Notes: generated from the sequence alone by a model not told the origin. Shown: positions 9,262 through 18,964, counted from the first letter of the stretch. The stretch is 64,000 nt of DNA from CAYMPH01 sp964392365 (GCA_964392365.1 CAYMPH010000008.1:1-64000), one strand, 5' to 3'. Numbers and translations are program-made.

Positions 9262-9840
9262 CTAAATTTTTCCCTGTAAACCGGGTTTAGCGGTTATGCA
9301 GAATAATTTTTTATATACAGACCAGAGTGAATAAAATTCCCCCTGACCGAGAATTACCTTCCTTAAAATATCATCCAGCCAGAAACCGAATGGTGTTAAG
9401 AAAAACCAGAAAATTGAAACAGGCAGACAGATTTGACCCATTAAATTCAGAGGAAATGCTTCATAATTCCAGAGATTGAAACCCAGACATACATTGAAAA
9501 TTAAACCGGCTGTAAATTCTATTAGAGTAATTATTAATGTACCTAATAAGGTCTGCCAGAAAACATTCAGGTTCAATCTGATAAAGTTAAATTCATTTAG
9601 AAGGCCGATGCTGAAAACTGTTAATCCTCCAATAAAAAACATCCAGAGGGAAGTAAAACCAAATAACCCTAAACAACCGTTAGATGGAGGTCCGCCAAGA
9701 AGATGAATCAGCATTCCAGTTCTTAGCATTTCCATTGATATAACTCTGAAAAAAACTTCCAGATCAAGCCAGATTAAACCGAAAACTAAAAATAGAATTG
9801 CATATTTTTGTAATATTTTTAAATGCATATTTATTCTCAT
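9262..9840 (-). CDS. Putative ABC-transporter type IV (PF06541-like) membrane protein
   Basis: A 192-residue integral membrane protein with about five hydrophobic segments. Two features point to the PF06541 family annotated as putative ABC-transporter type IV (CmpB-like): the helix LIEFTAGLIFNVCLGFNLWN, and the following segment NLMGQICLPVSIFWF. In that family the glutamate-glycine helix and the aromatic-rich N-x-x-G-x-I-C motif are conserved. The first methionine codon (9838-9840) overlaps the stop of the upstream outer-membrane protein gene by one base, so the two are translationally coupled. Transport activity is not established for the family, so function remains uncertain. Confidence 0.7.
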   Translation of the reverse strand: MRINMHLKILQKYAILFLVFGLIWLDLEVFFRVISMEMLRTGMLIHLLGGPPSNGCLGLFGFTSLWMFFIGGLTVFSIGLLNEFNFIRLNLNVFWQTLLGTLIITLIEFTAGLIFNVCLGFNLWNYEAFPLNLMGQICLPVSIFWFFLTPFGFWLDDILRKVILGQGEFYSLWSVYKKLFCITAKPGLQGKI

Positions 9841-10535
9841 TAAAATATTTTAAAACTTACAAGAGTGCCGATATTTCCCCCATGATCCCCGAGATTTATT
9901 TTAACAATAGGGTTGTTAATATTAGTGGCATTTGCCGGTGCGTAATCATAAGAAAGTAAAACATCTATTGATAATTTATTGAAATCAATCCTTAATCCGA
10001 ACTGTCCTCGTACTCCTAAAGAATCTGCGTTATATTCTTCAAATCTCATAAAGTGATAAAAACATCCGACTCCAAAAAGAAGTCCAACTCTTTCAGTTGA
10101 ACCCAGCGGAAGGTATCCGCTGATAATTACACCAGGTGAATATCTTGTAAAATTTATTAATCTATCTTCTACACCGGAACCTGTTATAAATTTCGGCGCC
10201 CAGCGTATTTCACCTATAATCTGAATATTTAAATATTTTATCGGCATTATGTTTATACTTAATACAGGAGTGAAACCCAAAAACATATCAGTTGTACCGA
10301 ATGCAATTGTAGAGTTTTGACCTATATGAGAAGCAACTCTTATATAATTGTTGATATCATTTGAATAGAAAAAACCAAGATTAATACCAATCCCGATTGA
10401 GAAAATTCTTCTTTTTTCAATTTCTGAAACATTTGAAACACTCTGATCAGAAATTTCTTTCTTATCTTGTGATATCAATGGAATACATATAAATATCAGA
10501 GATAATGTAATCAGAAATTTAATTAGATTTTTCAT
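9840..10535 (-). CDS. Predicted outer-membrane beta-barrel protein, unknown function
   Basis: The 231-residue precursor begins with a clear signal peptide (basic MKN, then the hydrophobic FLITLSLIFICIPLIS). About 180 residues of alternating hydrophobic/polar strands follow, and the chain ends in an aromatic residue after a strand (GTLVSFKIF), the usual C-terminal signal of outer-membrane barrels. Glycine- and aromatic-rich segments such as GIGINLGFFYSND and LLFGVGCFYHFM support an 8-10 stranded barrel of the OmpA/Ail size class. An AGAGG ribosome-binding site precedes the ATG. No specific family is recognised. Confidence 0.7.
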   Translation of the reverse strand: MKNLIKFLITLSLIFICIPLISQDKKEISDQSVSNVSEIEKRRIFSIGIGINLGFFYSNDINNYIRVASHIGQNSTIAFGTTDMFLGFTPVLSINIMPIKYLNIQIIGEIRWAPKFITGSGVEDRLINFTRYSPGVIISGYLPLGSTERVGLLFGVGCFYHFMRFEEYNADSLGVRGQFGLRIDFNKLSIDVLLSYDYAPANATNINNPIVKINLGDHGGNIGTLVSFKIF

Positions 10536-10572
10536 ATTATTATACCTCTATTTTTTTATAATTTTTTCTCGC

Positions 10573-11256
10573 TTAAATATATCCGCAATTTAAATTTCTT
10601 CCTGTATCACCGCCTCTGTGGGAGAAGTATTCTGTTTTATTTTTTAATGTGCATATATTGGAAAGATGAATTTTTGATTTTTCTATTCCGGAACTGACAA
10701 GAGAATCAGAAATGCATTTCCATAAATCCAGATATATACCGTTTTTATTAGTCAGAAATCTTTCATTAAAATGTACAGCCACATCATCTTTGATCTCATA
10801 AGATTCAGGCCCTATAGAAGGCAGTATCCAGGCGGATAAATCCCTTGTGTTTGAATGGTATTGAGCGCACATATAGTAAATAAGCTTTGAGGAAATATTA
10901 AGCATGGATCCTTTCCATCCGGAATGAGCTGCGCCTAATATTTTTTTTCTTGAATCAAAAATAAAAACAGGAACGCAATCAGCAGTTCTGATAACCAGGC
11001 AGATATTTTTCAGTGATGTTACAAGCGCATCAGCTTCTGCGTAAATGGGATAATTTTTATCAGGGTATTCAGTAATATCTACAATATCATCTCCATGCAC
11101 CTGTTGAAGAGAGATTATATTTTTTTCTTCAATTCCGGTATTCAGGGAAATGAGAGTTTTTTCTTCAAGCCGGATATATTCCGGATCAAGCGAGTAATTT
11201 ACCGGATTGTTTAATCTGTTGAAAATTTTTATTGATGGGTCAGATCTGGATATCAT
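10573..11256 (-). CDS. pgeF: PgeF/YfiH-type purine nucleoside or laccase-domain protein
   Basis: Members of this family were first called multicopper polyphenol oxidases (Cu-oxidase_4) and include peptidoglycan editing factor and purine-nucleoside phosphorylase/deaminase enzymes. All family signatures are present in 227 residues: QQVHGDDIV, the TADCVPVF segment, GAAHSGWKGS with the zinc-ligand His, the GPESYEI motif, and the C-terminal FSHRRG-like sequence FSHRGGDTGRNLNCGYI. The zinc-binding set (His, Cys, His) is intact. The gene starts inside the last codons of the upstream histidinol-phosphatase gene with a 17-base overlap, so they form one operon. Substrate choice between nucleosides and peptidoglycan precursors cannot be settled here. 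Confidence 0.9.
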   Translation of the reverse strand: MISRSDPSIKIFNRLNNPVNYSLDPEYIRLEEKTLISLNTGIEEKNIISLQQVHGDDIVDITEYPDKNYPIYAEADALVTSLKNICLVIRTADCVPVFIFDSRKKILGAAHSGWKGSMLNISSKLIYYMCAQYHSNTRDLSAWILPSIGPESYEIKDDVAVHFNERFLTNKNGIYLDLWKCISDSLVSSGIEKSKIHLSNICTLKNKTEYFSHRGGDTGRNLNCGYI

Positions 11257-12037
11257 ATCTGTTTCTTTTTTCGAATCCGGAAATTTTTGTGTAGCCGGTT
11301 GTTTTCAGTTTCTGTACAGCTTCAGAAAGCATATAGTCAACGAGAGCAGGTTCGTGAGCATCAGCTCCGAGAGTAACCGGAACATTCTTATTGTAAAGAA
11401 TTTTTAAAATTTCATCGGAAGGATACATTTCTTTTACCGGGCGGAGTAAACCGGATGTATTAACTTCTGCAGCAATTCCGAATCTCGACATTTTAATTGC
11501 AATGCGTTCTAGAGTTTCTGTGGAATTTCCCGGATCATCTCTGTGACCGAATTTTTTTATAAGATCGAAATGACCGATTATATTAAACAGATTTGAATCA
11601 ACCAGAGATTCTAGAATGCTGTAATATGTTTTATAAATCTGATTAATGTCCCTTTTGCCGAATTCATCAACAAAATCACTATGATCAAAAGGCCAATCCC
11701 CGAGAAAGTGGCAGGAACCGATCAGGTAATCGAGCCTGATATCCGTAAGGTACAGCCTGTCAAGAGTGCTGAATAGCGGAAAATCAACTTCAAAACCAAG
11801 GCGTATTGAAATTTTATCTTTATAAATTTCTTTTCTTTCAAGAATTTCTGAAATATAAATTTCAGACTGATCCGGAGTCATGGTGATACCATCTCTTAAA
11901 TGCTCAGGAAGAGGCGCATGATCTGCAAAACCAATTTCAGAAATTCCGGAAGATATTGCTTTAAGAATATATTCATCGATTGTGCCGGTAGCATGTCCGC
12001 AGAGAGTGGTATGATTATGGTAGTTTACTAGAGGCAT
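11240..12037 (-). CDS. hisK: PHP-family histidinol phosphatase
   Basis: The 265-residue protein carries the PHP metal-binding motifs: YHNHTTLCGHA at the N-terminus, the segment IGFADHAPLP, GFEVDFPL, a late IGHFDLIKKFG and a final LGADAHEP. These match the HisJ/HisK-type histidinol-phosphatases that make histidinol from histidinol phosphate with a trinuclear metal centre. A hisG fragment at the right edge of the window shows histidine biosynthesis genes are present though dispersed. The start overlaps the stop of the upstream unknown gene by one base, and its end overlaps pgeF. Other PHP phosphoesterase substrates remain possible. Confidence 0.85.
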   Translation of the reverse strand: MPLVNYHNHTTLCGHATGTIDEYILKAISSGISEIGFADHAPLPEHLRDGITMTPDQSEIYISEILERKEIYKDKISIRLGFEVDFPLFSTLDRLYLTDIRLDYLIGSCHFLGDWPFDHSDFVDEFGKRDINQIYKTYYSILESLVDSNLFNIIGHFDLIKKFGHRDDPGNSTETLERIAIKMSRFGIAAEVNTSGLLRPVKEMYPSDEILKILYNKNVPVTLGADAHEPALVDYMLSEAVQKLKTTGYTKISGFEKRNRYDIQI

Positions 12038-12696
12038 TAATAACCCTGCATTGAATAAAAGTATGAAATTTCAGAAAGGTCAGTAAATGTTTTTCCATCA
12101 GTAATGTTCTGCTTGATAAAAAATTTTTCAATAATGTTTGATTCTTCTTTATCAATAGTTGAAATGCAGTACCACAGCTGCGGAATTTTTATTATTAAAT
12201 TTGAGGGCCTGTCGAAATCTGATAATTTTTTATTCATTATATGGTGCAGATCAATTGACAGAAATTTTGAATATCTTTCAAATTTGGAATTATTAATTTC
12301 ATATAGATAAGGCTGTGTAAGATAAAGAATAAGTATTCTTTTTTTCCTGATATAAATTGCAGCAAGTTCTGTATTGTTTATTTCAACATATTTGGGCCTT
12401 AAAACTATTTTGGAAATTTTGCTTAAATCGTCTTTTTCAGGATAAAATGAAAGCAGCGATCTGATTTTGTTCGGATTTGAAATGAGATTTTTTCCTTCAT
12501 TATAGAGAATAGAAGGAAAAATAATTTCTATATTAAAATTTTCAAATTTAAAAAGTTCACTGTTGTAGAGTGAATACGGATTTTTTTTTAAAATAGAATC
12601 AATCTGTTTTTCAATATCGGTTTCTATATCATGCAGAGTTTCGGAATCTCCGCTGATAGAATCACCGCTGTCGTAATATTCTTTTATATCATACAT
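12037..12696 (-). CDS. Hypothetical protein, no recognised family
   Basis: A 219-residue, Ile/Lys/Asn-rich soluble protein that I do not recognise. The N-terminus is acidic and low in hydrophobicity (the SGDSISGDSETLHDIETDI region). The middle has amphipathic strands around KIVLRPKYVEINNTELAAI and a hydrophobic strand ILILYLTQPYLYEI, suggesting a mixed alpha/beta fold. No signal peptide, membrane helix, metal motif or nucleotide-binding loop is visible. It is the first gene of the minus-strand set with hisK and pgeF and is coupled to hisK by a one-base overlap. Confidence 0.65.
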   Translation of the reverse strand: MYDIKEYYDSGDSISGDSETLHDIETDIEKQIDSILKKNPYSLYNSELFKFENFNIEIIFPSILYNEGKNLISNPNKIRSLLSFYPEKDDLSKISKIVLRPKYVEINNTELAAIYIRKKRILILYLTQPYLYEINNSKFERYSKFLSIDLHHIMNKKLSDFDRPSNLIIKIPQLWYCISTIDKEESNIIEKFFIKQNITDGKTFTDLSEISYFYSMQGY

Positions 12697-12752
12697 AATT
12701 TTTTTTTATGGGAACCTGTGAAAAAACTAATTTTTACCTATGTTGTGAACCC

Positions 12753-12790
12753 AAGGGAATGTCAATAAAATGATTTATCGATATTCCCTT
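12753..12790 (-). terminator. Stem-loop after gltD, possible terminator
   Basis: AAGGGAATGTC (12753-12763) pairs with GATATTCCCTT (12780-12790) as an 11-bp stem with one wobble pair and a 16-base loop. It begins at the gltD stop codon. No T-run follows on the minus strand, so intrinsic termination is doubtful; it may stabilise the gltBD mRNA end. Confidence 0.35.
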
Positions 12791-14207
12791 ATTTTAAAAA
12801 AGTATCAATTGCCCGTGCAGCCTCTCTACCTTCCTGGATAGCCCAGACAACAAGAGAAGCTCCTCTATGGGAATCACCTGCTGCGAAGATGCCTTCAGCA
12901 CTTGTCATATAGTTCTTATCAATTTCTATATTGCCTCTTGTGTCAAGCTTTAAACCAAGCTCATTTACAAATCCTTTCTGCTGAACATGAACAAATCCCA
13001 TTGCAAGAAGAACAAGATCAGCATCAATTTCAAATTCTGACCCGGGTATTTCCTTCATCATAAAAGAGCCTTTTTCATCAGCTATCCATTCAACTTTTAC
13101 AGCTATAATTTTTTTAATAATACCGTTTTCCCCGACAAATTTTTTCGACATAATATTCCACATTCTGTCGCAGCCTTCTTCCTGTGAGCTTGAAGTTTTA
13201 TGAAGTTTCGGCCATAGAGGCCATGGTTCATTTTCAGTTCTGTGCTGTGGAGGCTGCGGAAGAACCTCTAACTGCAGAATATGTTTTGCAGCTTTTCTGT
13301 TTGCTGTTCCAACGCAATCAGAGCCTGTATCTCCTCCGCCTATTACAACAACATTTTTTCCCATTGCGTGAATCAGTTCATTATCAGGAATAGAATCGCC
13401 GTGCACTAGTCTGTTCTGCTGTTTCAAATAATCTAGTGCAAGATGAATGCCTTTCAGCTCGCGTCCTTCGATATTAAGATCACGCGGAACCCTTGCTCCT
13501 ATTGTAATGCAGACTGCGTCAAAATCTTTTTTAATCTTATCTATAGTTATATCTTTGCCAACTTCAGTATCTGTTTTAATCGTTAATCCTTCTTCCTTCA
13601 TTATATTGATTCTGCGATCAAGGATTTTCTTATCTAATTTAAAATCAGGTATTCCGAATCTGAGATAACCTCCTGGAAATGGGTCTGATTCAAAAAGCGT
13701 TACAGCATGTCCCCATTTTGTCAGAAGATCAGCGCAGGCAAGACCTGCAGGTCCGCTGCCAATTACTGCTATTTTCTTTCCGGTTTTTTTCTCAGCAGGA
13801 CGGGCTTTAACATATCCTTCTCTAAATGCTTTTTCAATTACTGAAAGTTCATTTTGTCTTATAGTAACAGCGCTGTCATTGATTGATAAAACACAGGATG
13901 CCTCGCAAAGAGCAGGGCATACCCGTCCTGTAACTTCAGGAAAATTGTTTGTGCTTTCTAAGAGTTCATATGCTGTTTTCCAGTCGCCTCTGAAAATCAG
14001 ATCCTGCCACTCAGGCATTATATTGCTGACAGGACAAGCCCAATGACAGAATGGAACTCCGCAATCCATGCATCTTGAAGCCTGGAGTTTTCTTGCTTCT
14101 TCGGACAGATCGCGTTCTACTTCGTTGTAATCATTGATTCTTTCTTCTACCGGACGGTAGCCTGCATCCTGTCTGTTTATATTTAAAAAACCTTTTGGAT
14201 CACCCAT
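12789..14207 (-). CDS. gltD: Glutamate synthase small subunit (NADPH-dependent, beta chain)
   Basis: GltD passes electrons from NADPH through FAD and two 4Fe-4S clusters to the large subunit. At 472 residues it has normal length. The N-terminal cluster cysteines (CMDCGVPFCHWACP near residue 47, then GRVCPALCEASC) are present, followed by the FAD Rossmann motif GSGPAGLACADLL. The NADPH-site motif VVIGGGDTGSDCVG and the C-terminal FAD motif GIFAAGDSHRGASLVVWAI complete the set. The ATG has an AGGAG ribosome-binding site located inside the end of gltB, and the genes overlap by 8 bases. Together with gltB it forms a complete canonical GOGAT, separate from the split glutamate-synthase-like genes on the opposite strand. 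Confidence 0.97.
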   Translation of the reverse strand: MGDPKGFLNINRQDAGYRPVEERINDYNEVERDLSEEARKLQASRCMDCGVPFCHWACPVSNIMPEWQDLIFRGDWKTAYELLESTNNFPEVTGRVCPALCEASCVLSINDSAVTIRQNELSVIEKAFREGYVKARPAEKKTGKKIAVIGSGPAGLACADLLTKWGHAVTLFESDPFPGGYLRFGIPDFKLDKKILDRRINIMKEEGLTIKTDTEVGKDITIDKIKKDFDAVCITIGARVPRDLNIEGRELKGIHLALDYLKQQNRLVHGDSIPDNELIHAMGKNVVVIGGGDTGSDCVGTANRKAAKHILQLEVLPQPPQHRTENEPWPLWPKLHKTSSSQEEGCDRMWNIMSKKFVGENGIIKKIIAVKVEWIADEKGSFMMKEIPGSEFEIDADLVLLAMGFVHVQQKGFVNELGLKLDTRGNIEIDKNYMTSAEGIFAAGDSHRGASLVVWAIQEGREAARAIDTFLK

Positions 14208-17200
14208 CTGAATAATCTCCTATATGTTCATCGTCTTTAATTTTATTTAATTCCATATTTATCTGTTCAAGTTTCATTTCCTGCAGAGCTCTCTTGTATT
14301 CAAGCGGAATAACTTTAATAAATTTATGTATATTTTCATTCCAGTTTTCCAGTATGTTTTTCGCATTGCTGCTGTCAGTATAATCTATATGCTTCTGCAG
14401 ATATTTTTTAATAAAATCTATATCCTCTTTTTCCTCAACTAAAGATAATTCAACCATCCCCCTGTTGCAGTAAAAATCAAAATTCCCTTTTCTATCAAGA
14501 ACATAAGCAATGCCTCCGCTCATTCCTGCAGCAAAATTTCTGCCAACAGCACCGAGAACAATCAGTCTTCCGCCTGTCATATATTCAGCGCAGTGATCTC
14601 CAGTGCCCTCAATAACAGCATTAACGCCGCTGTTTCTTACACAGAATCTTTCTCCTGCAATACCCCGAACAAAACATTCACCTGCAGTTGCTCCATACAA
14701 AACAGTATTGCCTATAATGATATTGTCCTCCGGAATAAAATCCGATCCTTTCGGCGGAACAGCAATGAGTTTTCCTCCGGAAAGGCCTTTACCGAAATAA
14801 TCGTTTGCATCGCCTTCAAGCCTGAATGTTACTCCAGGAGCTAGAAATGCGCCGAAACTCTGCCCTGCGCTTCCTTCGAAATTAACAGAAATTGTATCCT
14901 CAGGAAGACCATCATCTCCGTAGAGTTTTGAAATTTCACCTGAGAGCATTGCTCCAACAGTTCTGTCAGAATTGTTGATTTTGTAGTTCAGTTTTATTTT
15001 ATTTTTAGTTTTAACAGAATCTAATGTTTCAGATATCAATTTTATATCTAAAACATTATCTATTTTATGAATCTGATTCTGAACGCAATATGATGCGGTT
15101 TTATCTGAGTTGGCAGGCCTGAAAAGAATAGCTGAAGGATCAACAGTTTTTGCTTTCCAGTGTTCAATTTTCCTGATCTCTAGAAGATCAGTTCTGCCTA
15201 TCAGGTCATCAAATTTTTTTATTCCAAGTTCCGCCATAATTTCACGGGCTTCTGATGCAATAAAAGTGAAAAAATTTATCAGATATTCAGGCTTTCCTCT
15301 GAATCTTTTTCTCAGCTCAGGGTCCTGTGTTGCAACACCTACAGGGCATGTGTTAAGATGACACTTTCTCATCATTACGCATCCAAGTACAATAAGCGCA
15401 GATGTTCCGAAACCGAATTCCTCAGCGCCGAGCATGCCTGCTATTACAATATCCCTTCCTGTTTTCAGCTGGCCGTCTGTCTGCAGACGAACCCTGCCGC
15501 GAAGATCATTCAGAACAAGAGTCTGATGAGTTTCAGCAAGTCCAAGTTCAAAAGGAATACCTGCGTGTTTGATTGAGCTTATCGGGCTTGCTCCTGTTCC
15601 GCCGTCATAGCCGCTGATTAAAATATTATCAGCATGAGCCTTGGTAACTCCCGCGGCAATTGTTCCTACTCCGGATTCGGCAACAAGCTTCACGCTGATG
15701 CGGGCGCGGGGGTTTGCATTTTTCAGATCAAATATAAGCTGTGCAAGATCTTCAATTGAATAAATATCATGATGCGGCGGAGGCGATATGAGAGTAACTC
15801 CTGCAGTAGCATGTCTTGTTTTTGCTATTATTTTATCCACTTTGTGCCCAGGCAGCTGTCCGCCTTCTCCGGGTTTTGCTCCCTGTGAAATTTTTATCTG
15901 TATTTCATCTGCATTTACAAGATAGTTGCTTGTTACACCGAAACGTCCTGAGGCAACCTGTTTGATGGAGCTTCTTGCTGATGTTCCGTCAGGTCTTGGC
16001 AGAAATCTTTCCGGCTCTTCGCCGCCTTCACCTGAGTTGCTTCGACCTCCGATCGTGTTCATTGCTACTGCAATCGCCTCGTGAACATCTTTCCCGAGAG
16101 AACCGAATGACATGGCCCCTGAAGTGAGTCTTTTAAGAATATTTTCTACAGGTTCAACTTCATCAATCGGAATCGGAGTCTGCTTTTTGAAATCAAACAG
16201 CCCTCGTAATACATGAGGGCGCTGGTTTTCCTTATCAACAAGAGCAGAAAATTCCTTAAATTTTTTATAATCATTTGAGCGGGTAGCCCACTGAATAAGC
16301 CTTATTGTGTCAGGATTCCATGCATGTTTCTCTCCATCTTTTCTATATGAATAAACTCCCTCTGATTCAAGAAAAAGAGGTTTTTCAATAAAAGCTCTTT
16401 CGTGCATCATAATTGTTTCGCGGGCAAGTTCTTTAATTCCAATTCCGCCTATTCTTGAATCTGTTCCAGTGAAGTATTTATCAACAAGATCCATTCCAAG
16501 GCCAAGAGCCTCGAATATCTGCGCGCCTCTGTAGCTTCTTAAAGTTGATGTCCCTGTTTTGGATAAAACTTTAAGAAGACCTTTTTCTATAGCCTTTATA
16601 AAATTAGTTTCAATTTTATTTAAAGCCATACCAGCCGGAAACTGCCTGTTCCTGTGAAGATCAGCTAGAGTTGCGAAAGCACCGTAAGGATTTACAGCTC
16701 CGGCACCGTAGCCGAACAGAAGTGCAAAATGCATGACTTCTCTCGGTTCAGCAGTTTCTACAATAAGGCCTATAGATGTACGTTTTTTTATTTTTATAAG
16801 ATGATGGTGAAGTCCTGCAACAGCAAGTAATGGAGGTATAGGAACATTCTGATTGTCTATTTTTTTATCTGAGAGGATTAAATACCGGAAACCCTCATCT
16901 ATCTTTTTTTCTGCATAATCAAAGAGTTTATCCATTGCTCCGGCAAGACCGTTCTCTCCTTCAGACACAGGAAAGATCATATCCAATGTTGCACACTTGA
17001 AATCAGGATTTGGACTTGTTCTGATTTTATCAACATCATCATTTGAAAATACCGGCTTTAAAAATTTAAGCATCTTGCAGTGTTCAGGAGTTTCTTCAAG
17101 AAGATTTTTTTCAGGTCCTATATAGCTTGTTAAAGACATAACAATCTCTTCCCTTATGGGATCAATTGCCGGATTTGTAACCTGGGCAAAAACCTGTTTA

Positions 17201-18747
17201 AAGTAATTATAAAGCCTTTGAGGCTTTTCAGAGAAAACAGCAAGCGGAGTGTCAGTTCCCATAGAGCCTGTTGGTTCCTGTCCTGAAACAGCCATATCAT
17301 ATAAAATGCTGTCTATGTCTTCTCTGTTGTACCCGTATATAACCTGTAAATCATGCAGTCTGTTTGTATCAAGCTCTGATGAAATATTTACTTTATTCGG
17401 CAGATCTGCCAGGTTTACTCTGTTCAATTCAACCCATTGCCTGTAAGGTTTCTGATGCGAAATTTTTTCTTTCAGTTCTTCATCCGGAATTATTCTTCCT
17501 TCAAGTGTATCAACAAGAAGAATTTTTCCCGGTTTAAGCCTTCCTTTGTGTGCAATCTGACGGGCAGGGAATGTCTGAACTCCGACTTCAGAACCCATAA
17601 CTATAAGATCATCTTTTGTTATTATATATCTTGATGGCCTCAGGCCGTTTCTGTCAAGGGTGCCGCCAACATATCTTCCGTCGCAGAAAACTATTGATGC
17701 AGGACCGTCCCACGGCTCCATGAATGTTGAATGATATTCGTAAAAATATTTCAGATCCTGTGATATAGGATTTTTATCATTCCAGGATTCAGGAATCATC
17801 ATCATGAGAGTGTGCGGAAGGGATCTTCCTGTCATAACAAGCATTTCAAGGGCATTGTCAAATGATGCAGAATCGCTTTTTCCGGGTTCTATAACAGGAA
17901 AAATTTTTTTTATTTCATCGCCGAACAGGCCGGATTGAAATTTTGATTCTCTGGCAGACATCCAGAATCTGTTGCCTTTTACTGTGTTTATCTCGCCGTT
18001 GTGTGAAATCATGCGGAAAGGCTGAGCAAGATCCCATGAAGGGAAAGTGTTGGTGCTGAATCTTGAATGCACCATTGCTATTGCGCTTTCAAAATTTTCA
18101 TTTCTCAGATCGGCAAAATATTTTCTCAGCTGATCCGGCATGAGCATTCCTTTATATACTATTGTTTTAGTTGAAAGTGAAGGGATATAGAAAAGTTTTT
18201 TTCCGGGTATGGACGAATTTCTTATTCTGCTTTCAGCATATTTTCTCGCTATATATAATTTAAGTTCAAGCTCGTTCTGAGTCAGTCCGCTTTTCCCTGT
18301 AATAAATATCTGCCTTATTTCAGGTTCTGAAGCCTTTGCAATATTTCCTATAACAGAGCTGTCAGTTTCAATTTTTCTCCAGGCGAGTACTGATAGATCT
18401 TCTTCTAATAGAACTTTTTCAAGTTCAGCTGCACAAATATCAGCATCTTTTTCTGATTTTGGAAGAAAAACCAGGCCTGCACCATACAGTCCAGATTCAG
18501 GAAGATTTTTTATTTCAGATTTAAAAAATGAGTGCGGCATCTGTATTAAAATACCGGCGCCGTCGCCGGTTTTATTATCAGCGCTTTCAGCTCCGCGATG
18601 TTCCATCCTTTCAAGAACTTCAAGACCGCGTATAACTATATCGTGGGATTTTTTTCCTTTTATATCAGCAACAAAACCTGTTCCGCAGGAATCATGTTCA
18701 TGATTGCTGCTGTACAAGCCTGTATTTTCAGTATTTTTTTTCGGCAT
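14200..18747 (-). CDS. gltB: Glutamate synthase large subunit (alpha chain)
   Basis: GltB converts glutamine and 2-oxoglutarate to two glutamates. The 1515 residues contain a class II amidotransferase domain whose nucleophile is Cys21 (HDSCGTGF) after a short propeptide that should be cleaved. A central domain follows, then the FMN/2-oxoglutarate domain (EGGEEPERFLPRPDG, then GYDGGTGASPISSIKHAG). The 3Fe-4S cysteine motif CVMMRKCHLNTCPVG lies near residue 1125, with the GXGXG beta-helix from about 1270. All expected residues are visible, so the enzyme looks intact. AAGGAG precedes the ATG. It diverges from the mvhD/metF operon across a 256-base region that holds two operator-like dyads. Confidence 0.98.
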   Translation of the reverse strand: MPKKNTENTGLYSSNHEHDSCGTGFVADIKGKKSHDIVIRGLEVLERMEHRGAESADNKTGDGAGILIQMPHSFFKSEIKNLPESGLYGAGLVFLPKSEKDADICAAELEKVLLEEDLSVLAWRKIETDSSVIGNIAKASEPEIRQIFITGKSGLTQNELELKLYIARKYAESRIRNSSIPGKKLFYIPSLSTKTIVYKGMLMPDQLRKYFADLRNENFESAIAMVHSRFSTNTFPSWDLAQPFRMISHNGEINTVKGNRFWMSARESKFQSGLFGDEIKKIFPVIEPGKSDSASFDNALEMLVMTGRSLPHTLMMMIPESWNDKNPISQDLKYFYEYHSTFMEPWDGPASIVFCDGRYVGGTLDRNGLRPSRYIITKDDLIVMGSEVGVQTFPARQIAHKGRLKPGKILLVDTLEGRIIPDEELKEKISHQKPYRQWVELNRVNLADLPNKVNISSELDTNRLHDLQVIYGYNREDIDSILYDMAVSGQEPTGSMGTDTPLAVFSEKPQRLYNYFKQVFAQVTNPAIDPIREEIVMSLTSYIGPEKNLLEETPEHCKMLKFLKPVFSNDDVDKIRTSPNPDFKCATLDMIFPVSEGENGLAGAMDKLFDYAEKKIDEGFRYLILSDKKIDNQNVPIPPLLAVAGLHHHLIKIKKRTSIGLIVETAEPREVMHFALLFGYGAGAVNPYGAFATLADLHRNRQFPAGMALNKIETNFIKAIEKGLLKVLSKTGTSTLRSYRGAQIFEALGLGMDLVDKYFTGTDSRIGGIGIKELARETIMMHERAFIEKPLFLESEGVYSYRKDGEKHAWNPDTIRLIQWATRSNDYKKFKEFSALVDKENQRPHVLRGLFDFKKQTPIPIDEVEPVENILKRLTSGAMSFGSLGKDVHEAIAVAMNTIGGRSNSGEGGEEPERFLPRPDGTSARSSIKQVASGRFGVTSNYLVNADEIQIKISQGAKPGEGGQLPGHKVDKIIAKTRHATAGVTLISPPPHHDIYSIEDLAQLIFDLKNANPRARISVKLVAESGVGTIAAGVTKAHADNILISGYDGGTGASPISSIKHAGIPFELGLAETHQTLVLNDLRGRVRLQTDGQLKTGRDIVIAGMLGAEEFGFGTSALIVLGCVMMRKCHLNTCPVGVATQDPELRKRFRGKPEYLINFFTFIASEAREIMAELGIKKFDDLIGRTDLLEIRKIEHWKAKTVDPSAILFRPANSDKTASYCVQNQIHKIDNVLDIKLISETLDSVKTKNKIKLNYKINNSDRTVGAMLSGEISKLYGDDGLPEDTISVNFEGSAGQSFGAFLAPGVTFRLEGDANDYFGKGLSGGKLIAVPPKGSDFIPEDNIIIGNTVLYGATAGECFVRGIAGERFCVRNSGVNAVIEGTGDHCAEYMTGGRLIVLGAVGRNFAAGMSGGIAYVLDRKGNFDFYCNRGMVELSLVEEKEDIDFIKKYLQKHIDYTDSSNAKNILENWNENIHKFIKVIPLEYKRALQEMKLEQINMELNKIKDDEHIGDYSDG

Positions 18748-18848
18748 TCCAATACTCCTTAAAAGGTGTTTAAGACGAAACTAAAATAGTATGGATTATA
18801 TTCAATAAAAAAACAAATGAAATATTTTCATAGTATTTGGATAATTGG

Positions 18849-18877
18849 ATTATAATATAACCTTTCTTTAGACTTAA
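18849..18877 (-). promoter_or_regulatory. Candidate gltB promoter
   Basis: On the minus strand a perfect TATAAT (18854 to 18849) lies 17 bases from a weak -35-like TTAAGT (18877 to 18872). Operator box 1 (18881-18899) sits directly upstream. A consensus -10 with a poor -35 and an adjacent dyad is the layout expected for an activator-dependent promoter. About 100 bases of leader separate it from the gltB start; I see no riboswitch in that leader. Confidence 0.5.
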
Positions 18878-18880
18878 AAT

Positions 18881-18929
18881 GTTACAATTATGTTAAATTA
18901 CTGCTTAATTGTTACAATCATGTTAAATT
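18881..18929. promoter_or_regulatory. Tandem operator-like dyads between gltB and mvhD/metF operon
   Basis: Two near-identical 19-base boxes, GTTACAATTATGTTAAATT (18881-18899) and GTTACAATCATGTTAAATT (18911-18929), differ at one position and are spaced 30 bases start to start, close to three helical turns. Each contains an imperfect dyad TTACA-N4-TGT(T)AA. The same motif occurs as a pair at 33635-33680. Position between two divergent promoters suggests a transcription factor serving both gltBD and the metF/hdr operon. The regulator is not identifiable from the window. Confidence 0.65.
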
Positions 18930-18934
18930 TTTCT

Positions 18935-18964
18935 TTGACCGTGGATTTAATAAAATTTTATTAT
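18935..18964 (+). promoter_or_regulatory. Candidate promoter of the mvhD-metF-glt-hdr-metV operon
   Basis: TTGACC (18935-18940) is followed after 18 bases by TATTAA (18959-18964), 39 bases before the first ATG. The TTGAC begins 24 bases after the start of operator box 2, the same offset as at the 33.7-kb promoter. An alternative -10, TAATAA at 18948, would place box 2 over the -35 region. Confidence 0.45.

Noticed and set aside
18881..18929. GlnR/TnrA-type sites (TGTNA-N7-TNACA) in the gltB region
   Set aside because: The half-site spacing does not fit; the observed dyad is TTACA-N4-TGTTAA.
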